DNA from: Gemmatimonadota bacterium
Lineage (GTDB): Bacteria; Gemmatimonadota; Gemmatimonadetes; Gemmatimonadales; Gemmatimonadaceae
Direction of reading: 5' to 3'
Assembly (NCBI GenBank): GCA_021299375.1
Contig: JAJTGR010000011.1
Location: forward strand, 107,490 to 171,489
DNA: 64,000 nucleotides
Numbering within the stretch: position 1 is the stretch's first letter; each line of letters begins with the position of its first letter. This document shows positions 7,413-16,265 of the stretch, one piece after another. The position numbers and the translations under genes are program-made. The notes beneath the pieces were generated by a model. That model was not told the origin of the DNA, made no database searches, and was given only the letters and a program-made list of their open reading frames with translations.

Positions 7413-10352
7413 GTGTCCACGTTGCTCGCCAAAACCCGCCGTTTCGCCGCGGCGCTGGCACTGACCCTTCCTGTGGCGCTCCGCGCACAGCAGGTCACGC
7501 TCGACACCCGCGACCCGGCCCAGAAGCAGGACCCCACCTACGATCAGGCCATCAAGGACTGGCTTGCCAATCCCAGGCATTCGAGCCCGCTGGTGGATCA
7601 CCTGCCCCTCGTACCGGGCATCCCCACGCCGCGTGATGTGCTCGGCTACCACGTGGGAGCCCCGCGCATTCTCACGTATTACGAGAAGCAACTGGCCTAC
7701 TACCGCGCGCTGGAGAAGGCGTCGCCGCGCGTAAAGGTGGAGACCATCGGCCGCTCCGACGAGGGCCGTGAACTCGTGGTGGTGTGGATCTCAAGCGACG
7801 CGAATATGCGGAAGCTGGCCGAGAACCGAAAGAATCTCGCCCGCATCGCCGATCCGCGCGGCATGAGTGACGCACAGGTGCGTGCGTTGCTCGCGCAGAC
7901 CAAACCGCACTACCACCTCATGGGGGGCCTGCACTCGGGTGAGACCGGCCCGTCCGAAACCCTGATGGAGCTCGCGTACCGGCTCACCGCCGAACCATCG
8001 CCCATCATCAACCAGATCCGCGAGCAACTGTATGTCTCCATCACGCCCGCCGCCGACGCCGACGGCCGTGATCGCAACGTGGACTGGTTCCTGCGCAATC
8101 AGGCGCTGGCGCGGTCCACGGGCACGGCGCTGGCCCCGCGCACGGTCGCTCCGGGCGCGGCTGCCCCGGGTGACACCGCGCGCCGTGTAGCGGCCCCTGG
8201 CACGGCGGCGCCGAACGATACCGCGCGCCGTGCCGCTGCCCCGACGGCGCCGCCGGCGTTCGCCGGCGGGCAGGTGCCCTATTGGGGCAAGTACGTGTAC
8301 CACGACAACAATCGCGACATCAACATCAAGCTGGTGCAGATGCGCGCGATCATCGACTGGTACTTCACGGCGTATCCGCCGATCATGCACGACCTGCACG
8401 AGGCCCAGCCGCTGCTGTACACGTACACCGGTGGTCCGCCACAGAACCCCAATCTCGACCCCATTCTCTTCGCCGAGCTACCGTGGTTCGGCAACTGGGA
8501 GCTCGCGCAGATGACGAAGTGGGGCATGCCGGGTGTATACACGCACGCCTTCATGGACGGCTGGTCGCCGGGCTACCTGGGCAGCGTGGCGTATAACCAC
8601 AACGGCCTCATGAAGATGTACGAAACCCAGTCCGGCCGCGATCTCGACAGTGCGGCCATGGCCGCGGCGCGTCGTGGTGAGAACCCGGGTGGTGCGGGGG
8701 GAGCCGGTGGATTCGGCGGACGTCCGGCGGCCATGCCCACCGGTCGCGGCGGTGGACAGGAGCGTGAGTGGTACCGTGGCATTCCCATCGGCTTCAATGA
8801 TCTCGCCACGTTCACGCGGCGCTCGAACGCCAACTACATGCAGAGCGGCGTGATTTCGGCGCTGCAGCTCGCGAGCATGTTTCCGCAAACGGTGCTCGAG
8901 AATTTCTGGATCAAGACGCGCAACAGCATCGAGGACGGCAAGAGCAAGGCGCCGTACGGGTTCGTCATTCCCAAGCAGCGCGACATGACGCGCGTGGCCG
9001 AGATGGTGAACCTGCTGCGCGTGCAGCGCATCGAAATCGGTGAAGCGACGGGGCCGGTCAAGGTGGGCAACACCACCTATCCCGCCGGTTCGTACATCAT
9101 CAAGCGCGATCAGCCGTATGGGCGTCTGGCCAAGAACCTGCTCGAAAAGCAGGACTATCCCGATGCGCGCCTCAACACGTACGACGACAGCGGCTGGAGC
9201 ATGGGCTACGCCATGGGTGTCGATGTCGTCGCCGTTGCCGACACGAGCATTCTCCAGGCGGCGGTGAAGCCGGTGGACAAGGTGGCCCTCAAGGGCACCG
9301 TGACCGGCACAAGTGGCAGCACCATCGCCGTCGCCCATCTCGGCAGCAACAACATGGTGGCGTTCCGCTACCTGCTGCGCAGTGTGCCGATGAAGGTGGC
9401 CGAGGCGAGTTTCGCTGCCGGAGACACCATGTATCCGGCCGGTTCGTTCCTCGTGGATGCCAAGCACGCGAACAAGGTGCGTGCGCTCGTCGACTCGCTC
9501 GGGCTTACCGCGCGCTACCTGCCGAGTGCGCCGCCGGTCGCGGTGCACGACGCCGATGTCCCACGCGTGGCCATCTACTCACAGTGGAGCGGCACGCAGA
9601 ATCTCGGCTGGTACCGTCTCACGTTCGACGAGTTCAAGATCCCCTTCGATCTCATCTACAAGGAGCGGGTTCGCCAAGGCAACCTGCGCCGCGACTACGA
9701 CGTGATTCTGATGGCGGAGCAGAACCTGTCGAAGAGCACCGTGATGCAGGCGCCCGCGGCCAAGCCGGTGCCGTACAAGAAGGACCCCACGTACAAGTTC
9801 CTCGGCATGTACGGCGAGACGGACGACATCACGGGCGGTTTGGGTCAGGCCGGTGTGGACGCCTTCGCGTCGTTCCTGGAGAGCGGTGGGACGCTCATCG
9901 CCATCGGCGAGAGTGCGCGGTTGCCCATCGAGTTCGGCTGGGCGCGCACGGTGGACAAGCGGCCGGTACCGGGGCTCACCGCACAGCGGCCGCTGGTGGA
10001 AGCCAGCATCTCGCGCCTTGATCACCCCGTGTTCTACGGCTTCGGCAAGACGACGATTCCCGTGAAGTACGTGGGTGGCACGCCGTTCACGGTGGGGATC
10101 GCCGACGAGGAGAATGTGCTGGCGCGCTATGTGGGCGGCGACAAGATGGTGCTCTCGGGGCTCATGACCGGCGCCGATTCGCTCAAGGCGCGTCCGTTCG
10201 CCGTGGATATGCCGCAGGCAGTGAAGGGGCGTGGGCGGGTGATCCTGTTCGCCAACAACCCCATCTACCGGTGGCAGAACCACGGGGAATTCAACATGGT
10301 GTTCAACAGCCTGATCAACTGGAACGACGTGGTGGCGCCCAGGAAGCCGTAG
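7413..10352 (+). CDS. Secreted M14-family zinc carboxypeptidase-like protein
   Basis: Probable periplasmic or outer-surface metallopeptidase of 979 residues with a Sec signal peptide (hydrophobic about residues 10-24, cleavage after LRAQ). The zinc HxxE motif is His174-Ser-Gly-Glu177 in MGGLHSGETG. A downstream HDLHE at about 326-330 probably supplies the third ligand. A low-complexity Ala/Pro/Thr insertion of about 45 residues (about 235-285), with two DTARR repeats, interrupts the peptidase domain. The C-terminal third resembles a class I glutamine-amidotransferase-like fold (VDAFASFLESGGTLIAIGES). Start is GTG at 7413. Substrate cannot be told from sequence; its position before ftsZ makes a peptide or wall substrate conceivable. 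Confidence 0.88.
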   Translation: MSTLLAKTRRFAAALALTLPVALRAQQVTLDTRDPAQKQDPTYDQAIKDWLANPRHSSPLVDHLPLVPGIPTPRDVLGYHVGAPRILTYYEKQLAYYRALEKASPRVKVETIGRSDEGRELVVVWISSDANMRKLAENRKNLARIADPRGMSDAQVRALLAQTKPHYHLMGGLHSGETGPSETLMELAYRLTAEPSPIINQIREQLYVSITPAADADGRDRNVDWFLRNQALARSTGTALAPRTVAPGAAAPGDTARRVAAPGTAAPNDTARRAAAPTAPPAFAGGQVPYWGKYVYHDNNRDINIKLVQMRAIIDWYFTAYPPIMHDLHEAQPLLYTYTGGPPQNPNLDPILFAELPWFGNWELAQMTKWGMPGVYTHAFMDGWSPGYLGSVAYNHNGLMKMYETQSGRDLDSAAMAAARRGENPGGAGGAGGFGGRPAAMPTGRGGGQEREWYRGIPIGFNDLATFTRRSNANYMQSGVISALQLASMFPQTVLENFWIKTRNSIEDGKSKAPYGFVIPKQRDMTRVAEMVNLLRVQRIEIGEATGPVKVGNTTYPAGSYIIKRDQPYGRLAKNLLEKQDYPDARLNTYDDSGWSMGYAMGVDVVAVADTSILQAAVKPVDKVALKGTVTGTSGSTIAVAHLGSNNMVAFRYLLRSVPMKVAEASFAAGDTMYPAGSFLVDAKHANKVRALVDSLGLTARYLPSAPPVAVHDADVPRVAIYSQWSGTQNLGWYRLTFDEFKIPFDLIYKERVRQGNLRRDYDVILMAEQNLSKSTVMQAPAAKPVPYKKDPTYKFLGMYGETDDITGGLGQAGVDAFASFLESGGTLIAIGESARLPIEFGWARTVDKRPVPGLTAQRPLVEASISRLDHPVFYGFGKTTIPVKYVGGTPFTVGIADEENVLARYVGGDKMVLSGLMTGADSLKARPFAVDMPQAVKGRGRVILFANNPIYRWQNHGEFNMVFNSLINWNDVVAPRKP

Positions 10353-10745
10353 GGTCTGGCTTCGCGGTTACGGTGCCGGGGGCGGGGACGGCGTGTCGGC
10401 CCGCCCGGAGAGGCGACATCACGCGCCGGCGGAGCCCACATGCGAAGGGCACGGCAAATCTCACAAACCGTCGGGCGGTGCGGTGTTGTGGAAAAAAACC
10501 GGGGCAGGTCACGGCGGCTCGGACGGGCGGCCGGCAGCGGCAACTTCAACAAAATCCAGTGCTTGCGCGGCAGGATCGAACGTGTATTCTAGGGGAGCCT
10601 CCACACTGCGTAGCCGGTTCCTCCACATGTGCACACCGGCGGGACGCGGGTTCTGCCAACCTTAGGCAGTGCGCGCCGCCCGGCTGATTTCGGACTGTGC
10701 CTTCCGGCTGCTCGCGACCTCCACCCTGTGCCCGCCTTGCCCCGT
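10353..10745 (+). other. 393-base gap between the M14 peptidase and ftsZ
   Basis: I find no convincing gene here. It holds an imperfect GC-rich hairpin (10376-10386 with 10400-10408, with a two-base bulge) that could end the peptidase transcript, an A-run at 10494-10500, and a recognisable promoter at 10563-10590. An in-frame upstream extension of ftsZ from 10629 is open, but its residues look non-coding and it lacks similarity to FtsZ N termini. Confidence 0.6.
10563..10590 (+). promoter_or_regulatory. Candidate sigma70-type promoter for ftsZ
   Basis: TTGCGC (10563-10568) and TATTCT (10585-10590) are separated by 16 bases, and the -10 box stands out in an otherwise very GC-rich region. Transcription would begin near 10597, leaving a leader of about 150 bases before the FtsZ start. 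This would give ftsZ its own promoter, independent of ftsQ-ftsA. Confidence 0.5.
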
Positions 10746-12011
10746 ATGGAGCTTCCCCGGATGACCTTCGAGTTCGAAGAGAGCGGTTCCCAGAACGCCC
10801 GCATGAAGGTAGTGGGCGTGGGTGGCGGCGGCGGGAACGCCGTCAACCGCATGATCGAGGAGCACCTCGAAGGTGTGGAGTTCATCTCGGTGAACACCGA
10901 CGCGCAGGCCCTCATGAACTCCAAGGCCGACGTCAAGATTCAGATCGGCAAGAAGCTCACGCGCGGGCTCGGCGCGGGCGCCCGTCCCGACATCGGGCGT
11001 CAGGCCGTCGAGGAGAACCGCGAGGACACCAAGCGGGTGCTTGGCAACGCCGACCTGGTGTTCGTGACCTGCGGCATGGGCGGCGGGACCGGCACCGGTG
11101 CGGCACCGGTCATCTGCCAGCTGGCCCGTGAGGCCGGCGCGCTGACCGTGGGCATCGTCACCCGCCCGTTCCTCTTCGAAGGCCGCAAGCGCATGCGGCA
11201 GGCGGAAGAGGGCATCGCCGAAATGCGCAAGCACGTCGACACCATGATCATCGTGCCCAACGAGCGGCTGCTGGCGGTGGTGGGCAAGGGCATTCCCTTC
11301 CACGACGCCCTCAAGAAAGCCGATGAAGTGCTGCTGCATGCCACGCAGGGCATCTCGGTGCTGATCAGCGAGACCGGTCTCGTCAACGTCGACTTCGCCG
11401 ATGTGCGCACGGTAATGCAGAACGGCGGGTCGGCCCTCATGGGCACCGGCATCGGCCGTGGGGAGAATCGGGCCGTGGAGGCCGCCCAGCAGGCCATTGC
11501 CTCGCCACTCCTCGACAACGTGTCCATCTCCGGCGCCACCGGCGTGCTGGTGAACATTACCGGGGGCGAAGATCTCACCTTGGGCGAGGTGCACCAGATC
11601 AACGACATCGTGCACGACGCCGTGGGGGACGACGCCGAGATCATTTTCGGAGCCGTGCATGAGCCCGCCATGATGGGCGAGATCCGGGTCACGGTCATTG
11701 CCACGGGCTTCGACCGCTACGTGCAGAACGCCTCGTCGGCGACGCTGTTGGCGGGCCAAGGCGCCCACGGCCCTTCCGCACGGCCCATCGCGGCCCCATC
11801 TTCCGACAGCGCGTCCGCTCCCAAGGCCCAGTCGGTGCTGCCGTTTCCTACCCGCGATCGGCCGGCCGTGAGACCTGCAGCCCCGGCTGCGCGTCCTGCC
11901 TGGGAGGGGGCGTCACCGCGCCCGACCCGTGTACCGCCCGCCTCCCCATCGTCCAGCGCTGAGCTGGACGACATGGAAATCCCGACGTTCATTCGGAGAC
12001 AGATGGATTGA
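10746..12011 (+). CDS. ftsZ: FtsZ, tubulin-like GTPase of the division ring
   Basis: Polymerising GTPase that forms the Z ring at midcell. The sequence begins near MTFEFEESG and then [17 protein letters not shown]. It carries the tubulin signature [13 protein letters not shown], the synergy-loop region [12 protein letters not shown], a variable Pro/Ala/Ser linker, and a C-terminal conserved peptide [12 protein letters not shown] that binds FtsA. Two ATG codons, 10746 and 10761, are both plausible starts (421 or 416 residues). The stop overlaps the TTG start of the M23 peptidase, so division and wall remodelling may be co-expressed. Confidence 0.97.
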   Translation: MELPRMTFEFEESGSQNARMKVVGVGGGGGNAVNRMIEEHLEGVEFISVNTDAQALMNSKADVKIQIGKKLTRGLGAGARPDIGRQAVEENREDTKRVLGNADLVFVTCGMGGGTGTGAAPVICQLAREAGALTVGIVTRPFLFEGRKRMRQAEEGIAEMRKHVDTMIIVPNERLLAVVGKGIPFHDALKKADEVLLHATQGISVLISETGLVNVDFADVRTVMQNGGSALMGTGIGRGENRAVEAAQQAIASPLLDNVSISGATGVLVNITGGEDLTLGEVHQINDIVHDAVGDDAEIIFGAVHEPAMMGEIRVTVIATGFDRYVQNASSATLLAGQGAHGPSARPIAAPSSDSASAPKAQSVLPFPTRDRPAVRPAAPAARPAWEGASPRPTRVPPASPSSSAELDDMEIPTFIRRQMD

Positions 12012-13264
12012 CCTCCTCGCGAAAGCTGCTCGTCGCCGCCGGTTGCCTGGGCATCGGAGCGGCTGCCATCGCGCTGGGACGTCCCGTCAAGGAGCGCCCC
12101 GCGGCCAGTGTGCTGGCGGCGGGGCCTCGTGTTTCCGTCGCGAGTCGGTGGCGCACCAACGTCGACACCATTCGTCGCGGTGAACTCCTCACCGCTGCGC
12201 TCGAGCGCGCCGGCGTGGCGCCCAGCGAGGCGGCGGAGGCACTGCGCGCGGCCTCGGCGCTCGATCCGAGGAAAGTGCGCGCCGGTACGCCGATCACGGC
12301 CAGGGTCGACCCCGACTCGGGCACGGCCGAAATCGTGCTCCACCTCGCCATCGATCGCGCCATCCGGCTCACCCGCTCGGCCACGTCGTGGATCGAGAAG
12401 GAAGAAACGCTCCCCTGGAGCACCGACACCGTGGTCGTCGGTGGCGTGGTCACGTCCACGCTGACCGGAGCGATCGCCGGAGGGGCGGGAGCATTCCCGC
12501 AGCGCCAGCGCACGGAACTGGCGTACGCCCTCGCCGACATCCTCGAGTACCGCGTCGACTTGAGCCGTGACCTGCAGAAAGGGGACTCCATTCGCGTGCT
12601 CGTGGAGCGGCAGACGGCACCCAACGGCCTCGTGCGGCCGGGCACCATTATCGCCGCGCGTCTCACGGTCGATGGCAAGCCGGTGGAAACCTTGCGCTTC
12701 AACCAGGGCACCCGGGTGTCGTATTTCGACGGCGAGGGCAAGGCGATGCGCGCGGCTTTCCTGCGCGCCCCGTTGGCCTTCCGCCGCATTTCCAGCGTCT
12801 TCGGTTTGCGCCGGCACCCCATCCTCGGCACGGTCCGGCGCCACCAGGGCATGGACTATGCCGCGGCCCGTGGCACACCGGTGCGGGCCCTCGGCAACGG
12901 GCGCGTCATCTTCGCTGGGTGGCGTGGTGGCTACGGCAAGACCATCGAGATCCGTCACGCCAACGGGTTCGTGACGCGGTATGGTCACCTCGATGCCATC
13001 AGCATCCGTACCGGTGCGGCTGTCTCCATTGCCCAGACGATCGGCAAGGTCGGCTCGACGGGTCTTTCGACGGCGCCGCACCTTCACTTCGAAGTGCTGG
13101 TGGGTGGCGTCCATCGTGACCCGCGCGTCGCGCTGCGCAACGTGACCGGTGAACCGCTCGCTGCCTCACAGCGCGAGGCGTTCGCGTCGCTCAAGCAGCG
13201 GGTGTTTGCGATGCTCGACGGTGCCGCAGGGCACGACGGCCCCGCACGGCTCGGTGGCGATTGA
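12008..13264 (+). CDS. M23-family murein endopeptidase
   Basis: Predicted periplasmic zinc peptidase or divisome-associated LytM factor, 418 residues. A signal anchor covers about residues 5-22 ([17 protein letters not shown]). An OapA/LysM-like segment follows (about 55-110). The catalytic domain begins at [13 protein letters not shown], with the HQGMD motif (HxxxD), AHLHF-type closing motif PHLHFEV, and YGHLD between them, so all zinc ligands are present. Translation appears to start at a TTG overlapping the ftsZ stop; no ATG lies before the anchor. Location after ftsZ supports a role in septal peptidoglycan splitting. Confidence 0.88.
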   Translation: MTSSRKLLVAAGCLGIGAAAIALGRPVKERPAASVLAAGPRVSVASRWRTNVDTIRRGELLTAALERAGVAPSEAAEALRAASALDPRKVRAGTPITARVDPDSGTAEIVLHLAIDRAIRLTRSATSWIEKEETLPWSTDTVVVGGVVTSTLTGAIAGGAGAFPQRQRTELAYALADILEYRVDLSRDLQKGDSIRVLVERQTAPNGLVRPGTIIAARLTVDGKPVETLRFNQGTRVSYFDGEGKAMRAAFLRAPLAFRRISSVFGLRRHPILGTVRRHQGMDYAAARGTPVRALGNGRVIFAGWRGGYGKTIEIRHANGFVTRYGHLDAISIRTGAAVSIAQTIGKVGSTGLSTAPHLHFEVLVGGVHRDPRVALRNVTGEPLAASQREAFASLKQRVFAMLDGAAGHDGPARLGGD

Positions 13265-13326
13265 GGGGCTGAGTGACCTGCAGCGAGCATCCCGGGCGAC
13301 ACGCGCGTCACATGGTGGCGACCGAC

Positions 13327-13356
13327 GGGGCAGGAGAATTCCCATTCTTCTGCCCC
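13327..13356 (+). terminator. Hairpin downstream of the M23 peptidase gene
   Basis: Thirteen-base arms (13327-13339 and 13344-13356) pair with a single G:U wobble around a TCCC loop. Short T- and C-rich sequence follows (CCCTTTCCCCC). It lies 62 bases after the stop of the ftsZ-M23 pair and before the next gene, the right place for a factor-independent terminator, although the T-tract is weak. Confidence 0.55.
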
Positions 13357-13397
13357 GCGCCCTTTCCCCCACCTGAGTCTTCCGTGAGCGTTCGGTC

Positions 13398-15287
13398 GTG
13401 ATTCGTTGGTCGATTGCCATTGCCCTCGGCCTGTTGGCAGCCTGGTTCGCCTACGGGCGTACCGGAACCATGGCGCGGTCGGGTGCGTGGGTACTGGGTA
13501 CCCTACGGGCCTTGGCGGTGACCATCGTGGCGGCGCTACTCGTCGGCGCCCCGGCCGGCCGTGCCCGCCCGCGTACGCCGCTGGTCGCGATCGACGGCTC
13601 GGCGTCCTGGCGGCGCGCGGTGGGCGACGACAGCACGTTTCTGCGTCGCTGGCGTCGGCTGATCAGCGACTCGATCGTGGCGCCCCTCGGGGATGACGTC
13701 GCGCTGGTGGTGGTGGGTGATTCCGTGCGTGATGTCTCGGCCCGCGACGTGGGGCAGTTCACCCCGAACGATGCGGCCTCGCGGGTGCGACCGGCGGTCG
13801 ACCGGGCGGCCTCGCTGGGGCGCAGCCTGGTGCTCGTCACCGACGGCGAAGTCGACGATGGAGACGCGTTGGCCGAAGCGCCACCGGGCTCACGCGTGGT
13901 GCGGCTGCCGCGGGCATCGCGTACTGATGTGGCGGTCGCCGATCTCGCCGCGCCGTCCTCCGCCACCGCATCGGATACCGTGACCGTCTCGGCGACGGTG
14001 GTGTCCGGCGCCGCCGCCACCCCCGACGGGGTGCTCAGATTCCTGCTCGACGGCGCTGAGGTCGCGAGCCGTCCGGTCCCGGCGTTGGCGCCGTTCGGCA
14101 GTACCCGCCTCACCGTCCCAGTGACCTTGGCGCGCGGGGCGCGTACGTCACTGCTGCAGGCGGTCGTGCAGGTGCCCACCGACGCCGAGCCGCGCAACGA
14201 TACGCTGGGCGTCGCGATCGACGTGGGCGACCGGCCGACGGCCGTGTTCGTGTCCACGGCCCCAGATCTCGACGTGCGCGAGGCGCTCACGGTACTGCGC
14301 GGCGCACTCGATGTGCCTACGCGGGCGTACCTGCGCGTGGCGCCGTCGGTGTGGCGCGTCGAGGGATCGTTGACGCCGATCAGTGAAGCGGAGGTGAAGG
14401 CTCGGGCAGCGGGGGCGGGCATGTTGATCGTGCATGGTGATACCGCGTGGCGTCCGGCTACGGCGGTCAAGGGCGCGACCACGGCGACGGCGCGCGCCCT
14501 CTGGGTGCCGGCGCCGCCGACGCAGGTCGCCCGGGCCGGGGAAACCGCGCGCACCGCGGAATGGTACATGGCGGCGACGCCGGCCTCGCCACTGCGGTCT
14601 GCCCTCGCCGGACTCCCGTTCGATTCGCTGCCGCCAATCACCTTGGCTGGGCCCGTGCGTGGCGCCGTGCCGGTCCTCAGTGCGCAATTGGGCAAGCGCG
14701 GCGACGCCGTTCCGGCGGTGGCCATCCGGGAAGGCGGTGGTTCGCGCACCGTCCTGATCTCGGGCTCCGGCTACGCGGGCTGGTCCTTACGGGCCGGCCG
14801 GAGCCGCGAGGCGTTCAGCGCGTTGTGGGGCGCTATCTTCGATTGGCTGGCGGCCGGGCGCGGCGATGCACGAGCCGCGCGGCCGGTCGCGGGTATTGTC
14901 CGCGCCGGTGAGCCGATCGTGTGGCGTCGGGGCGGGGCCGATTCGGTCGTGTCTGTGCAGGTCGTCCGGCGCGGCGTTGAGCCGGTGTCTGCCCGCGTGG
15001 CGGATTCGGTGCGCTTGCGGTTTGCTGCGTCGTCCTTCGAGACGGCGTCGCCATCGCTGCCTGCGGGCGTGTACGAGGTGAATACAGCCGGCGGGTCGAG
15101 TGTACTGGTGGTGAACGGCGCCCGCGAGTGGGTGCCACGGGCGCCGGTGGTGTCGGCTGGGCCGTTGGCGCGCGGGGCGTCCGGGGCCGATGCCCCGCGG
15201 CTCGCCGACACCAGCTGGCCCTTCGTGCTGGCGCTGCTGCTGCTCTGCGGCGAGTGGATTGGCCGCCGTGCCGCCGGCCAGCGTTGA
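13398..15287 (+). CDS. Membrane protein with VWA-like domain, function unknown
   Basis: The 629-residue protein has two N-terminal membrane helices (about residues 3-18 and 31-50). A segment LVAIDGSASW resembles the metal-binding DxSxS loop of von Willebrand A domains, and VLVTDGEVDDG fits the later acidic turn. A long Ala/Val-rich beta-sheet region and a C-terminal helix (FVLALLLLCGEWIGRR, about 605-622) follow. This arrangement resembles BatA/BatB-like and other aerotolerance-type VWA membrane proteins, but I cannot assign it more closely. The start is a GTG at 13398. It sits upstream of ftsY without overlap. Confidence 0.6.
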   Translation: MIRWSIAIALGLLAAWFAYGRTGTMARSGAWVLGTLRALAVTIVAALLVGAPAGRARPRTPLVAIDGSASWRRAVGDDSTFLRRWRRLISDSIVAPLGDDVALVVVGDSVRDVSARDVGQFTPNDAASRVRPAVDRAASLGRSLVLVTDGEVDDGDALAEAPPGSRVVRLPRASRTDVAVADLAAPSSATASDTVTVSATVVSGAAATPDGVLRFLLDGAEVASRPVPALAPFGSTRLTVPVTLARGARTSLLQAVVQVPTDAEPRNDTLGVAIDVGDRPTAVFVSTAPDLDVREALTVLRGALDVPTRAYLRVAPSVWRVEGSLTPISEAEVKARAAGAGMLIVHGDTAWRPATAVKGATTATARALWVPAPPTQVARAGETARTAEWYMAATPASPLRSALAGLPFDSLPPITLAGPVRGAVPVLSAQLGKRGDAVPAVAIREGGGSRTVLISGSGYAGWSLRAGRSREAFSALWGAIFDWLAAGRGDARAARPVAGIVRAGEPIVWRRGGADSVVSVQVVRRGVEPVSARVADSVRLRFAASSFETASPSLPAGVYEVNTAGGSSVLVVNGAREWVPRAPVVSAGPLARGASGADAPRLADTSWPFVLALLLLCGEWIGRRAAGQR

Positions 15288-15335
15288 TCGCTGTACTTCG
15301 CAACCGCCAACCCGCTCTCCGGAGCTGCAGGTCCC

Positions 15336-16265
15336 ATGTCGCGTTTGTTTCGCCGGAAGGATGACGTTCCCCAGCGCTCGTTGTGGCAGCGCATCAAGGA
15401 CGTGGTACGCACCGACGTGTCGGTGCTGTTCAGCGGAGTGGATGAAGGGTCGCTGGAGGCCCTCGAGACGCTGCTGATCGAGTCGGATTTCGGGGTGCCC
15501 ACCTCGCTGGCGCTGGTGGCTGAGGTGGAACGCCGGCACAAACGTGGTGAGGTGAAGACGGAGGCCGAGTTCCGGCGCGCGCTGGCCGAAGGCGTGGAGG
15601 CCGCGCTGCGCAGGGGGAATGCCGATCCCTCGCTCGCCATGGTGGCGGGCGGCCCCACGGTGCTGCTCGTGATCGGCGTGAACGGTGCCGGCAAGACGAC
15701 GTTCATCGGCAAGCTGGCGGCGCGCTTCCAGGGGCAGGGGCAGCGGGTGCTGCTCGGCGCCGCCGACACCTTCCGGGCGGGGGCGATCGACCAGCTCCGG
15801 GTCTGGTCGGAGCGGGCGGGCGTGGACTTCGTGGGCGGGGCGGCGGGATCGGATCCGGCGTCCGTGGCGTACGACGCGGTCGATGCCGGGATCACCCGGG
15901 GCGCCGATGTCATCATCGTCGACACGGCGGGGCGGCTGCACACCAGTGACGATCTGATGACGGAGCTGCGCAAGATTCACCGGGTGATCAAGAAGCGGCT
16001 TCCCGAAGCGCCCCACGAGGTGTTGCTCGTGCTCGATGGTACCATCGGGCAGAACGCGCTGTCGCAGGCGCGCACCTTCTCGGCGGCGGTGCCGGTCACC
16101 GGGCTGGTCGTCACCAAGCTCGATGGCACCGCCAAGGGCGGCATCGTGGTGGCGGTGCACGAGGCCCTCAACGTGCCCATCAAGTTCGTGGGGCTCGGTG
16201 AGCAGATCGGCGATCTCGAACCCTTCGATGCTGGCGAGTACGCGCGGGAGCTCGTCGCGACGTGA
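15336..16265 (+). CDS. ftsY: FtsY, signal recognition particle receptor
   Basis: SRP GTPase that docks ribosome-SRP complexes at the membrane. The 309-residue protein is essentially only the NG domain: a helical N segment and then G1 GVNGAGKTTFIGKLA, G2-region DTFRAGA, G3 DTAGRL, G4 TKLDGTAKGG and the closing GLGEQIGDLEPF. The acidic A domain of proteobacterial FtsY is absent, so membrane binding presumably uses the N-terminal helix, as in other short FtsY proteins. Its 3' end overlaps recG by four bases. Confidence 0.96.
   Translation: MSRLFRRKDDVPQRSLWQRIKDVVRTDVSVLFSGVDEGSLEALETLLIESDFGVPTSLALVAEVERRHKRGEVKTEAEFRRALAEGVEAALRRGNADPSLAMVAGGPTVLLVIGVNGAGKTTFIGKLAARFQGQGQRVLLGAADTFRAGAIDQLRVWSERAGVDFVGGAAGSDPASVAYDAVDAGITRGADVIIVDTAGRLHTSDDLMTELRKIHRVIKKRLPEAPHEVLLVLDGTIGQNALSQARTFSAAVPVTGLVVTKLDGTAKGGIVVAVHEALNVPIKFVGLGEQIGDLEPFDAGEYARELVAT

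Noticed and set aside
10629-10745. Upstream extension of ftsZ by 39 codons
   Set aside because: The residues do not resemble any FtsZ N terminus, and the leader sits downstream of a good promoter.
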